From NCBI RefSeq assembly GCF_026151205.1, contig NC_087081.1:9797113-9861112 (forward strand): 64,000 nt of DNA. The letters are read 5' to 3'. Every line of letters begins with the position of its first letter. Positions within the stretch are counted from its first letter, which is position 1. This document shows, in pieces, positions 10,801 to 21,055 of the stretch. The position numbers and the translations under genes are program-made. The DNA is from Bolinopsis microptera (taxonomy: Eukaryota; Ctenophora; Tentaculata; Lobata; Bolinopsidae). The notes under the pieces are model-generated. The model saw only the letters and a list, made by a program, of their open reading frames with translations, had not been told where the DNA came from and ran no database searches.

Positions 10801-11194
10801 AAGACTAGGTGTGGACTTTTACAAAAAAGAACACTCTAAACCCTTGTTTAAGAATCAGAAATTGTTAACTGTTCACAACCTGTATAAGTACACTTGTCTC
10901 TTAGAACTATTCAAAATTAATAAGTTAGAGGAACCATTATCACTGTACTCATCATTTAACAGGTCACCACGACGAGAGGATTATTTCATCACATCACAAC
11001 CATCCTCACAATTCATCTACCAATCATCCTACATGTGGAACAGCTGTCGACAAACATCAAGTAAGATAAGTTTTAATACTCCGACAAACGGGTTTAAGAA
11101 TACATTGAAAATTGCTTTACAAGAATTGCAATTCAAGCATGATACACTTGATTGGTGTGAGCTTAATTTTGCCACGAATAAGCTCAAGTTTTGA
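7826..11194 (+). CDS. LINE ORF2: PHD finger, endonuclease and reverse transcriptase
   Basis: 1122 residues from the ATG at 7826, which overlaps the ORF1 stop by 32 nt in the +1 frame. A second ATG lies at 7841; longer readings need a non-ATG start. The N-terminus has a complete C4HC3 PHD finger (CLVC, ECFHC, H, C, FYCTRC). An exonuclease-endonuclease-phosphatase domain follows, with QNIDG, AETN, LYRPPSG and GDFN. Its usual C-terminal SDH motif reads THH, so the Asp is replaced. The reverse transcriptase has NYRPVS, GFRKNHST, FIDLSKAFD, GVPQGSCLGPLLF and the catalytic FADD at 808-811. The C-terminal region has the FLGVIID block. The protein would nick target DNA and reverse-transcribe the LINE RNA there. 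No internal stop or frameshift is seen. Confidence 0.93.
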   Translation: MATNHMTPLIKEVCLVCSKNIVIGQTIVECFHCDCIMHHKCYRKSNTNSQSNEFYCTRCIHLDKVKYNPFKLLTDNDNDDNNLDEYTTKISNTLNNCNSYTASDLTNILCNQVKKQSSILFQNIDGNKSNFDNLAIETCRYKTKFSVIGLAETNTGKELSNLFQLDGYNSYYQDTAPNKQKGTGVALYVDDRLNATVIENISQVTENLEILVLSLSNEDQPVNVGVLYRPPSGCISQALVELSNLLDHMPKFSYLAGDFNIDLHDKDNKNVQKYEEILFRKGFCPLISIATHEKPGCKASCIDNIITNDIENVITSGTLKERITHHSPIFNIFNWNVEVNSGKTSIKQYYDFCQSNVNGFLVDLEDELKTKIIHNFTEFHDTYKNCIEKSFKLETPKTSKRTVKVNPWITPGLICSINNQHKLYENWVEIRNRKCKLGETDNKGGICQCPECSLKRSRYLIYKEYRKVLKKTRQTVKTDYFSGKFAENSGNSKKTWELINSIRGKRRREIKPLFTIDNVKITNRRIIANEFNKYFVSLASDLNTAYNELGQMNINNLPSFYDYLPLSNTSSIYMHDCTTDEVSKIISELKNGKASDIPIHVVKQSSKIVTPLLTVLYNECMKDGIFPDDLKIGRISPIYKKDNQELLENYRPVSTLAVFGKIFEKIIFNRLYSFFHSQNSLYENQYGFRKNHSTSYALNYSVNHIESRLKKKQHVLGIFIDLSKAFDTISHEKLLHKLENYGIRGKANNLIASYLSNRYQYVSVLGEDSEKLPVVYGVPQGSCLGPLLFIIYINDIRNSSIIGTFILFADDTNIFIEETCVRRLYEKGNEVLASVYKYMKLNLLHINIKKCCFIHFRPSRAKEEVENDENILTLNNVVIKKVQEAKFLGVIIDDQLNWKTHTRSLNSKLKCEVGKLCRIRHIVPKQYYKDLYHTLFESHLGFGISVWGGISNNRLEPLFKTQKKCIRILFGDKEAYLEKFRTCARTRPFGEQRLGVDFYKKEHSKPLFKNQKLLTVHNLYKYTCLLELFKINKLEEPLSLYSSFNRSPRREDYFITSQPSSQFIYQSSYMWNSCRQTSSKISFNTPTNGFKNTLKIALQELQFKHDTLDWCELNFATNKLKF

Positions 11195-12769
11195 TTAATG
11201 TGAGTTACTAAAATAACCACTTATCTTTCCTCATACATGCAACCACTGCACTCCAACTAAACACATTATTTACCACAGTCCACACACCATACTCCACAGA
11301 TGATATATTTATATATACACACAAACACACTAGTACCGAACAATTGCACTGTAAAACATGCTCACGATACACTCAAAATTAGAAATATTCGGCTCGTATA
11401 TGAAACTTAGCGACTTACACTCAGTGTACACCCAGTGTTAACCAGTATTACACACTAGTAAATTCTACGTAACGCGCGAAAACAATAATTCTGTAGCGTT
11501 TTCATTGTCACATTTCACGTCGACGGGATTAAACGCGCGCGCGCGTAACAACTTATCTTACTGCTAACTCAGCGACTAAACACACAACGACTTTGACATT
11601 TGACAGATGACTAAACAATTGTGAGTTATGACGGACTTAACTGTATGGGTCAACTACTGAAACTATATTGTTTACTATCTTATTCATTATACTGGACATG
11701 AGATGACGAAGTATCTTAAGCAGCACTTTATACCCCCACTTAGAACTTGATTAGTCACGAACAATAGAATCATCAAAAACCAATACAATAAAACATCTTG
11801 ATCAATAAATGCCTAGCAGCACCAGACAGCAGCCGTGTACCTTTTTCGACTCCATGGAGTCCCTGATGGACTTTTGTTTACTTTTGTTAATAATCGGACT
11901 AACCTTTCTTTCTCGAAACATGTATCCTATTGTATTTCATTATAGTATTAAGATGTGAAGATATACTAGATATTACAACGAAATAGAGGTATACCAAATT
12001 GGCCCTTGATATGAACTATAACCGTGTTGATGGTTTTAAATTTTGTATGTTGTAAGCACTTTAGTTTGTGAAGCGTTTACTCCTCCCCCTCAGCAAGACA
12101 GCTAGATTATAGATTAATGATAATAATTGTCAAATGTCGTTATTATATATATTATATAACAGTTATAAATGTTCAATAGTTGTAGAGCGACTTCAAGAGT
12201 AGTGGTCCACAGGGGTCCGAAAAAGCCGTACAGGCACTTGGGTCCTTATCCTTGTCACTAATCTCAATTGGATTCGGTTTACACAAAGTATGAACATTTA
12301 GACGTACACATTGACACGATATTTATTAGAAAGCAAAAAGTATAAAATAATACGTGCGTGCGCGGCTTGAGCCGCGCCGCATAAGAACAGATGCGTGCAG
12401 GGGCTGGAGTACGCTTGTATGTAAATTAATGAAATGTTGCATTGTAAATATTTAGAATCGACGATATATTTTGATCTAAAAGTAAATTTTACAAAGCTGG
12501 CCTTGGATTTAGGTAAGATTATAATTTATTTAAAAAAAAACCACGGATAATTTTAAATGTATTTCTATTTGTCGTATAATCATAAACAATTTAATCATGT
12601 TTTTAAGAATGCGCGGCTTTGGCGGCCAGTTATTGACTTATACATTAAATTGAATTTTAAATAGAAATGTGAATATATTAAAATTTAAAACTTTCAAAAC
12701 GGAGGCTTATAAATATTATTATATTATGATTGTAAAATAAAGGATAAAATTTTAAATTTGTTTCACTAA
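11195..12769. other. LINE 3' flank and intergenic DNA
   Basis: No coding region recognised. The first part probably includes the LINE 3' UTR, but no tail or repeat marks its end. A short GC-rich spot (CGCGCGCGCG) lies near 11540. The rest is AT-rich and unremarkable. Confidence 0.4.
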
Positions 12770-12945
12770 AAAATTTGTTTCACTATAAAAGAAGCTGTTT
12801 CTGAAACTATCGCAGTTCGGTACAATAGAGCAGGTATATGTGCTGGTGTCAAGTCCTTCAATGACTGACGCCGTGCTCCTTGTGTACCTCATTGTTCCAG
12901 CTTCAACAACAGTAATATATTCAGGTAGAGATATATTTACCAAAT
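12770..12945 (-). pseudogene. LINE ORF2 C-terminal fragment
   Basis: On the minus strand a short frame encodes SLPEYI, then MRYTRS, DTSTYT and CDSFRNSFF. These match in order the C-terminal tail of the LINE at 21-23 kb (SLPTYI, TRYTRH, DTSTYM, CSDAFRNSFF). It is a short 5'-truncated, decayed copy of that family, not a gene. Confidence 0.75.
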
Positions 12946-13648
12946 CAAACAGGTAATAGACCCCGCGAAACAGGTAATAGACCCCGCGAGCATATAGAAT
13001 CAGGATTTTACAGGATATGGACAGCCGGCCCTAAGAAGGTGATTATTATTATTAAATCTAAAATAGCTAATAATTTAATAAATTATTAACAGGCCCCTTA
13101 ACGTAAGAAGGTGAAGGATGCGTGCAAAACTGAGAGCTTGAGTCGAATGTATTGTGGTGCTAGCGTACTCTGATAAGTGAAGTAGCCCGAACCAGGCAGC
13201 TCACCTGCTCCGCGTCGCGGGGGGCCGTTCCAATTTACAGATGTACATGGGGAGATATGTCAACGCTCGTGAGTGAATGGGGAATAGCTGATTTGTGCGA
13301 AGGTGATGTGTGGGTTATGATGGTGCTGTTACTTTATAAGTACTAAGTTTTGCAGAGTGGGATTGAGCCTTGCGCCCTAGTAGAAGATTAGTTGATAATA
13401 CTAGTGGATTTGTCAGAGCGGGTATTGAAGGGAGGCAAAGAAAACTTCTATTTAGTAAGTTATAAATTTATTTTTAGATAATCAAGTTATTAAAGAGAAA
13501 TAGTGAAAATAAATAGAGATTAAAAACATTGGTAACACGCAAATAAGAGTTTTAATCAATTATCAAATAAGTTTATTAAAAAACACTCTCCATGTCCCGC
13601 GTGGATTGATAGGTTGTTCTGGGGTGTCAGTTCGGGAAGAATTTGGGT

Positions 13649-14349
13649 TTAGGATTGCAGTGCTGAGGTTGAGAGCGATTGAACAAGGTCCTGGGGTGAG
13701 TTGTCTTTTGTTAGAGTTGGGGTTGTGTCCCGCGTTTCCCCGTACTCTGATCTTGCAATTTCAGCGTGCACCCTAGTAGTTGTTTGGACCACATTGGGAG
13801 GGTATTCCGTGTTACGCGTTGTATCCCTCATTTGATCAATACTTGGGGGGAAAAGTGTAGATGTAGCGATGATTGTGGAGGGAGTTTCGGTGCTAAGGGT
13901 GGTGTCCCTCTTTTGATCAGGTCCTGTGGGGAATGGGGTAGTTGTAGCAGTCCTAGCGGCGGGAGTTTCCGTGCTGAGCTGAGCAGCCCTCATTGGATCG
14001 AATCCTACCGGGAACAGTTGAGTTGTAGCAAGCATAGTGGTAGAAGTTTCGGTGCTAAGGGTGGTATCCCTCATTTGATCAGGTCCTGTGGGGAACGGGG
14101 AAGATGTAGCAATAACGGCGGCGGGAGTATCCGTACTGGGCTGGGCAACCATCCTTGGTTCAGATGCTGCGGCAAACGGGGTTTTTGTGGCCGTATCAGC
14201 AGTAGGGGGGTACTGTTCTAAACCGGAACCAGGTTTAGTCTCTTGGATATCTTCCAAGGTAGTTGAAGTTGGGTGGAAGGATTCCATTGCGTCTATTTCC
14301 ATGATAGTTTTCGGTTTCCTCGGGATTGGTGTAGATGGGGGAGGTGTGG
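13649..14349 (-). CDS. terminal exon of a Thr/Ser/Pro-rich repeat protein, function unknown
   Basis: A minus-strand open frame runs from a good splice acceptor (pyrimidine-rich CTCTCTCCCCAG just above 14349) to a TAA at 13649. An internal Met at 14302 gives 217 codons, but the acceptor suggests the frame starts upstream. It is rich in Thr, Ser and Pro. It holds five degenerate 27-residue repeats at nt 13772-14176, each starting with F-P or F-A, with core TLSTET and ending ATxT. The composition resembles mucin-like or stalk segments. No catalytic motif, signal peptide or membrane segment is seen in this exon. The upstream exon was not found, so the product is unknown. It could be a host gene or an exon carried by a transposon. 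Confidence 0.45.
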
Positions 14350-14621
14350 CTGGGGAGAGAGGATTGTTTGAAAAATCGTGGTGACTTAAGAAGACAGAAT
14401 TAGCAGAATTGGTTTAAAATTCAATGATGTACGAGTAATTAGTAGGTCAGCAGTTCCGAGTGGAACTCGGAGAAAAAAGATACGAAGAATGATGGTAGTT
14501 TCAGTGATTCGAGTACTAACCATTTGGGAAATGCTCAAGGAGATTCGATTTCCGTATATTTTTGTTCTTCGTAACGGCTTTAGGACTTGGTGATAGTCCC
14601 AATTTTTTCACATTCACACCA

Positions 14622-15497
14622 CCTTACTCGGGAATATTATAGCGGGTTAATTTATGACTGGGAAAATTAATAACCGGGAAAAATATGGCGGAATTTCCCA
14701 AAACCCGCCAAATTATCCCGGTCATGTATTTACCGGTGGCCGACCTTTCAAGTTTTTTTTCAGAGGTCAACAAATTTTCAACCGAAATTTCTGTTTTTGT
14801 TGCTTGTTAAAGAAGTTATTTCAATTTACAGTTACTAATATTACTCAGAAATAGAAAAAAAGACACGTCTAGTATTTAAAGGAAAATAAATCTATAGCAA
14901 TAATAAGTCAAATCTTCATTAAAGCGTATTCTCATTCTCATTATCGCTAATGTCCCCTCCATTATCATTATTGATATCCCCCTGCTGCTGACCGTCAAAT
15001 TCGAAGTTGTATTGTTGTCTTAACAAGACTTTCATTTTGTCCGCTAATGGGGCTACTGCTCTGAAGGTCAGCCGGAGCTTAATTTCCTGCCCACCGCTTG
15101 GTATTGGGGAACGTCTTGGCTTTGCATCTTCAACTGCTCCAGTAATCAATCCACCGTGGACCATGAAATAGTGGCACAGTTTACTCACTTCATGGGCAAG
15201 AAAAGTGAGAATCACGGTCCACCCTGAAATCTGATTTCTATAACCAAATTGTGATTTTTATAACGAAATTATGGTAGCAACCGCCAATAAAGTTACAGCC
15301 CTCCATCCACTGCTTCAAAAGTCTTCTCTAGCACATATGAGACTTCAGGTAAAATATGATGATCACCACCCCCTTGGAACCCCATAATCTGAGTCGGCGG
15401 GTTTTTTTATGACTGGTAAAATGTTTGACCGGGAAAAATATGGCGGAATCTTCCAAAACCCACCACTTTATCCCGGTTATAATAATCCCGAGTAAGG
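14622..15497. mobile_element. TIR DNA element with an internal exon-like ORF
   Basis: Left end CCTTACTCGGGAATATTATA and right end TAATAATCCCGAGTAAGG are inverted repeats. Related subterminal blocks (CCGGGAAAAATATGGCGGAA followed by CCAAAACCC) occur near both ends. A clear target duplication was not found, so the superfamily is open. Confidence 0.7.
14919..15228 (-). CDS. exon-like ORF inside the TIR element, unknown
   Basis: On the minus strand a frame opens after an acceptor-like AATCAGATTTCAG above 15228 and runs to a stop at 14919, with about 100 residues from a GTG region or a splice. It contains KPRRSPIPSGG, then a charged stretch with LTFRAVAPLADKMKVLL, then an acidic Asn/Asp/Glu-rich tail. 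No family was recognised. It lies wholly between the TIRs, so it may be the last exon of the element's protein or a captured host exon. Confidence 0.35.
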
Positions 15498-16051
15498 TAA
15501 GCATTAGTAACTCGTATGATTTCTAGAAACTTTAAATTAAATTTGGCGCTCACATGTCCTCATGATAAGTAGTGCGCCATCGACATTGAGCCGCGCGTGC
15601 CGACTGTAGGATGGTTTTTTAGCGCTAACTTCGGCCAGCACAATTTTCTTCAAACAAATAGATATTGAGTATCTTTTCCGACCTCCGATTGCAACAAAAA
15701 TTGGTAAGCTTACTCATAGACTTACAAGGAAAGTGTCCGAAAAATTTAAAGCATATCCAACCATCAGACATTATGTTACAAGAATAGCAGCGTATTTTTC
15801 CCCATTTTGATCACTATATCAACTCCGATATCCACCAAATTTTTCGGACAGTTGTGAAAGCCTTATTGGAAGGTCGTCGCCAATTTTCAGAATGATCTCA
15901 TTCAAGGAACCGAAGATATATCCGAATAATACGACAAAAATCAACGAATTTGGTCAAATTACGCAACTTCTACAGCTAATTTTGCTCCTATAGCCGTGCA
16001 GCCTGTCAAAAACCTTTTTCGGATCACTGATGATCCGTAGACACTGCTTAA
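15498..16051. other. intergenic, probable older repeat
   Basis: No coding region recognised. The TTAA element at 16052 is inserted here; removing it joins ACACTGC-TTAA to AGGTGACTGC. Confidence 0.4.
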
Positions 16052-17557
16052 GGCCAGAGGGGGGGGTAAGGGGTCAAAAAATTCTACCAAAATATTATTT
16101 TCTAAATCGATTTAATTTTTAATGACAAAAACATTGCCGCTATTCACATATTTGTAGCTGATTAACTTTATTTTATAATTGAGGTTAACCGATTTTCACA
16201 AAATTGACTATACAACATTGAGGTTAATAAAATTGAGGTTAATATTTTATTACACGCCATAATTTTTTGTTATTTCGGTCAGCAAATGTAAACTCTAAAT
16301 TTTAGGTTCATAATTGTCAGAAAAAGTAATATCCAAACGTGATTAAATGAGGTTAACCTCGTCTTTTAGATATAGCGAGAATAGATCAAATGATAGAGTT
16401 ATTATTTTCATCGTAAGTTTACGGTATACACATTTCTAAATAGATGACGTGTTGATTGACTTTCTTTTATCTTGGGAAAATGAAAAAAATGAGGTTAACC
16501 AACACATTTTGGTACCGTAGGGAATATACATACGATTCTTACTTATGTAATGTACCACAATATCGAAGTGAGGTATCTATTGGTATCACAATGCCTACAA
16601 CTATAATCACGTGACAAAGGTGATTCGAACTGACCATATGTTAGTAGAAGATTTTACCCGTAAATGGCTAAAAAATGAGGTTAACCTCTCATTTTTTGAA
16701 TACCTGACTAATCAATTATATTTTAACCTCAAAAACTTAATCGTTATACTGTGCAAATGTTTTACTACATATATAATAACATATTGATAAACCAATCCCA
16801 GTGATATATGGTCTAAAGCGAGGTTAACAACCAAATTTTAAGCAGTTAGTGTTTACAGGAAGTCTTGGTTAACCTCATTTTTTACAATACAAGGAAATTA
16901 ACTACTGAAAGTAGCTAAAATCATTTAGGGGACGGCCAGGTCTGATCAAGCAAACGTTATTAAGTTTATAAAAAGTCCTAACTAACGAACTGTGATACAT
17001 TCCAGTGAATATTCAAAATTTTGAAAACACTAAATTGCATCTATCTCAAAACACATTTTTTGACCTTTCGATTCCTTAGTTGAGAAAACCAGCCACCCCC
17101 TGATATTGAGATTTGGTACAGTGGTTCCTTGGACAATTATCCTCATTTATTATGTGACCGATTTTTTTTATTTGACTCGGTTCTCGAATTATGAGGTTAA
17201 CCAGCTAAATTTTCCGAATTTTTGACATGGTTAACCTCATAATTCAAGAACCGAGTCAAATAACAAAAATCGCTCACATAATAAATGAGGATAATTGTCT
17301 AAGGAACCACTGTACCAAACCTCAAGATCAGGGAGTGGCCGGTTTTCTCAACTAAGGAATCGAAAGGTCAAAAAAGTTACAGCCGTTTAAAGATCCAGTT
17401 CAACATGTAATTACAGGTAAACCTCAAAATTTAGCGCGCGATATCTCAGGAACGCAAGGTCAGATTTTGATCTGGTTTTTTTCTTCTTGTTCGTCTCCAG
17501 CAGCTATTATCAAATATGTGAAAACTAGAAAAGTGCCATTTACCCCCCCCTCTGGCC
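16052..17557. mobile_element. TTAA-flanked DNA element with GAGGTTAACC motif array
   Basis: TTAA at 16048-16051 and 17558-17561 flank inverted ends GGCCAGAGGGGGG and CCCCCCTCTGGCC. The 1506-bp interior has no ORF of note. The motif GAGGTTAACC or its complement occurs about ten times (near 16181, 16220, 16235, 16349, 16491, 16677, 16820, 16867, 17193 and 17229). At 16349 and 16677 it forms the full palindrome GAGGTTAACCTC. A TTAA duplication suggests a piggyBac-like mover, although the ends do not start with the usual CCC. Confidence 0.8.
17056..17376. repeat. long hairpin inside the TTAA element
   Basis: Arms of about 155 bp (17056-17210 and 17220-17376) are near-perfect reverse complements, starting TTTTTTGACCTTTCGATTCC and ending with its complement. 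The arms meet at a pair of facing GAGGTTAACC motifs around a very short loop. Confidence 0.85.
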
Positions 17558-17729
17558 TTAAAGGTGACTGCACAATAACGGATTAACATGGAATCATACG
17601 ATAATAAGCTTTCAGCTTCTGATGACAATGTGTTTAATGTTGGTTTTAATCTGATGTCATGCTTGAGTTGGTTTTGGACCTCTTCGCATGCTTATATTTT
17701 ATTTGTTATTAGTATTTGGTATTTTTTGA

Positions 17730-17890
17730 CGAATTTTCGAGGTCCAAGATTTTAAAAATCGAATAAAAAATGGTTAGAGGCCTATATCAAAATTTTGCCT
17801 GGACAATCTCTTCTAAATGATCCTTAGAACATAATATCCTGAAAGTTTGAGGGTGATTTCTCAAAAAATGTAGGAGAACATATTTTCAGG
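17730..17890 (-). mobile_element. fragment related to the TA element at 56-57.8 kb
   Basis: Blocks such as CAAAATTTTGCCTGGACAAT, AAATGATCCTTAGAACATA and CCTGAAAGTTTGAGGGTGAT match, in reverse orientation, both flanks of the nested insertion in the 56049-57802 element. This copy lacks the nested segment and so shows the pre-insertion state. Its own ends were not defined. Confidence 0.7.
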
Positions 17891-18109
17891 GCACACGATC
17901 AAAAATAGCTCACGCAATACAATTACACACAAGCGCTGACCTGTTACCGGCGATAATTTCGGCTAGGAACAATATTTATCTATCGGATTATAAGTATCTG
18001 ATTGATATTACTCCCCTCTGTCAAAAAACAACTAAAAAGTCGATTTGAGATAATTTCCATGAAGACCCCTGCCCCCTTAAGTAAAAAAATGTAATGCATG
18101 TTTTCGAAT

Positions 18110-18183
18110 ATAATAGGCGGGTTTATACTTTTGGATTTCAACTGCGATAATAAAGTCCCGGTCGTAGGTACGGGTTACAATAG
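18110..18183 (+). mobile_element. degenerate Helentron-like 3' end
   Basis: Contains ATAGGCGGGTTTATACTTTT, CAACTGCGATAATAAAG, then CCCGGTCGTAGGTACGGG and TTACAATAG. This matches the 3' ends at 46.2 and 55.75 kb (hairpin then CACTAG), but the terminal CTAG has decayed to ATAG. Confidence 0.6.
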
Positions 18184-18641
18184 TCTGTTAATAAGTTAGG
18201 ACTGCACTACTGTTGCATGTAGTTAGTTAGTTAGTAGGTGACGGGAGCTTCTAAGCTTTCCGTAGTGCCCCCAACCTGCTTTCAGATATGGGAGTCATAT
18301 ATGCCTTCAGTTTCCACCCGGTGAACCTGGTCGGCGAGCCCCCAGGTTTCAACTGCGCATGATAATATAGCCGTGCGGGTAATAAATCCCGGGTTGGCTT
18401 CTCGTGTATTCGGTAGTGTGGCCGACCCCACTACTCTGCTGCGCGTTGCCGTGTTGGGGTGCTATCCCGGCGCGCGCGCCGGAACTAGCCCCTCTCCCCG
18501 GCCTCCGCGCACTTCGGCTATTTCGCTATATAAGAATTGAAATCTGCGTTCGTTTTGCGTACTGTATGTTTGGTAAGACTAAGATAGTTATTTGTAAAGA
18601 ATCAGAGTTGTCATGCCGCTCGCCCGAGCGTTTGGAGTTTT

Positions 18642-19026
18642 AGGAGCCAGTCCGGGACTTGCCTGGATTGCATCGCAATAGCTCCGTATCGACTCCTTAC
18701 GCCCGAGTAAGTTGTTATATCCTATATACTCTGTAAGTTTCACGTTAGAGTAAGTTGTTAAATATACTCTGTAAGTTTCACGTTAGCGTCTGAGGTACCA
18801 GTCCATACTATGTGTCCTGTTCGCATCGCGAAGGTCCTATAGTGACGCTTTGCGCTTAACTCAAGAGATGTGAGTACGATGAGATTGTAATTTTATTGTA
18901 TGACTGTAACTTGGAGATGGGTGATCAGGATTAGAAAATGTATCGTTTGCAGTACCGAGAGGTTGGAACTAAGGGAGCCAGCCTGGACTCTTGTCCAGAT
19001 TGCATCGCAATAGCCCCTTGTCGACC
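18642..19026. repeat. two diverged copies of a GC-richer unit
   Basis: GGAGCCAGTCCGGGACTTG at 18642 and a diverged copy at about 18975 are each followed by the shared palindromic ATTGCATCGCAATAG and a TCGAC. The copies are about 334 bp apart. The surrounding 18.2-19.0 kb is richer in GC than its neighbours. Between the copies is a short tandem repeat ending CTCTGTAAGTTTCACGTTAG (18717-18790). Confidence 0.6.
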
Positions 19027-19044
19027 CTCGCTCTCGTTCCTGGT

Positions 19045-19345
19045 AACGGTGTTTGGTTACTATGGTAACAGTGTGTAGTTGCTATGGTAACAGTGTGTAG
19101 TTGCTATGGTGAGTTGCTATGGTAACAGTGTGTAGTAGCCATGATAACAGTGTGTAGTTGCTATGGTATCAGTGTGTAGTTGCTATGGTAACAGTGTGTA
19201 GTTGCTATAGTATCAGTATGTAGTTACTATGGTAGCAGTGTTTAGTTGCTAGGTAGTGATTTAGAGTTGCTACGGTAACCGTGTGTGGTTGCTATGTTGA
19301 GAGTGTGTAGTTTCTATGGCAACATTGAATGGTTGCTGTGGTAAC
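19045..19345 (+). repeat. 22-bp minisatellite
   Basis: About 13 imperfect copies of TGCTATGGTAACAGTGTGTAGT; divergence grows toward the right end. Confidence 0.9.
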
Positions 19346-20547
19346 AATTTAGAGTTCTTCTTTGTTGACAAATTCTAGTAAAGTCGTTTCAAATGATTAA
19401 CATCGTTTAAATGAATAAAAAGTTGAAACAATAGATAATAAAATTACCCGCCATGCGCGCTACCAGAGTAGCTAGCGCGCAAAACGTATTAAAGGATTGA
19501 CAGCGAGATCATTAGCAGATACTGTGCTCAAATGGCGTTCGCGCGTTACGTAAAATATAGGAAAAATTTAATATAGCAATCTCAATTCGAATCAAGATAA
19601 CGCTGATAGGATGAATCAATCATTCGTTGATAAGCCAGTGTGTGCTACACTCATATCGTTTCATCTACACACTAAGTAATCACTAATCTATAATGATGAA
19701 GTAGTGGCAGAAAAGTCATGCCTTGTAACATGATCAGGTTTGACAGCGGTGCTATAGTCCCTTTGCATTTGATGGCTGAAGATTACTTCGGTGAGTCTGT
19801 TTGAGAGGTTGTGCTATTAGAGTGGAATTTACCAGGTGTAGGAGCTGCGCCTTCAGGGAAGAATGTAACCAGTTTTGGAAAACAGTCGCCCTGTCGTGTG
19901 GTAATATATTAATTCTGTGAAAGCATGGTTCGAGGTAAAATTTATAAACAAGTAAGTAAAGTGAATCAATTTTACACGCTAAAACTTTATATAAACATGG
20001 GCTTTTAAGGAAAATAGATCATGTTAGGTCTGATATGTCTGGCCGGAGGCCTTTCTCTTTGATATGTGGTGTATGGCCATGGGCCGTTCTCTTTTGTATG
20101 ATGTGGAGGATGAGAATTTCAATAGGTATATAATATTTCATATTATATTACAAATGACGAGATCAATTTCTTGCCTGTAGACACGGATTAGTAGCTGGGT
20201 TGGTCGAGGGGGGTATCCGGTATAATGCATGTCTGACTGCGATCTCAGTTAGACAACTCTGATTTCAGGAACTTGGATAGAGAGTTGAGCTTTGTCTTAA
20301 TAAGAGACGTGATGTCTGATGTTGGCATTCTTGTAATCTGTGCGAATGTCTAGGGAGACATGAGCTGTATCCATCAGACTTATCCTTGGTTCAGAGCAGT
20401 ATCTGTTGTCCTGCATTGTGGCTGAGTAGCTGTCTGTCTGTTTGGCTTTGATTTCCGTAGATATTTATGCCTGTTCCTGGGAATCTAGGGGTGTTAGTAT
20501 ACACACAAAGGGGTGGAACGAATGTTAGTTTATAATTTTAGTTTAGC
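19346..20547. other. intergenic, no gene recognised
   Basis: AT-rich DNA without convincing ORFs. A 24-bp sequence at 20524-20547 recurs exactly at 23498-23521. Confidence 0.4.
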
Positions 20548-21055
20548 AGCCAATACGGAGGCAAGTAACGATCGAGAAAACAAGATGTGTTCTAAACGCC
20601 GTCAAAAACCGAAAGATGATGCAAAAAGTGTGTCTAGTCAACAAACAGAAGGACTGTAACTGAGACCCTGGTTCTATGAATGCTGACGATCTACAATATA
20701 CAGTTTTAAGTCAATTTTTATAAATAAGTTATTTTGACTATTGAATTCCCATGCGCATGGGTTATTTGTATTTTTTAATTTATTTGACAATATTTGAGAA
20801 TTTAATCCTGGGAGACTTTATTATATCTATTTCATATAAATATTGAGCACTTATAGGATCTTATAAAGTTTTTATGCATTCACTTTGAAGGGAGGTAGAT
20901 TTTTTTAAAGGGGAGAGTAATGTCAGGCTATATATTTCCAGTCCTATATATTACACCTTTAGTTTATATTATAGGACCTTTGGCTTATATACTGTTACCT
21001 TAACTTTGTTATCTCTCAGGATATATTGTTAACTACATGTGCTTGAGTTAATCCT

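Larger units (their letters stand above)
5803..11194 (+). mobile_element. CR1/L2-like non-LTR retrotransposon, both ORFs open
   Basis: A two-ORF LINE. ORF1 has a PHD-like finger, coiled coil, AlkB-like domain and SGNH esterase. ORF2 has a PHD finger, an apurinic-type endonuclease and a reverse transcriptase. Both frames are uninterrupted and overlap slightly. CR1/L2-like clades are known for an esterase in ORF1, and the clade assignment rests on that and on the RT motifs. The 5' UTR start and 3' terminus are not resolved; the coordinates cover the coding part only. No poly-A tail is visible soon after ORF2. The open frames suggest a fairly recent insertion. Confidence 0.9.

Noticed and set aside
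13766-14384. Plus-strand ORFs over the Thr-rich exon
   Set aside because: Cys/Gly/Ser-rich shadow translations of the repeat on the opposite strand; the minus frame has the splice acceptor and better composition.
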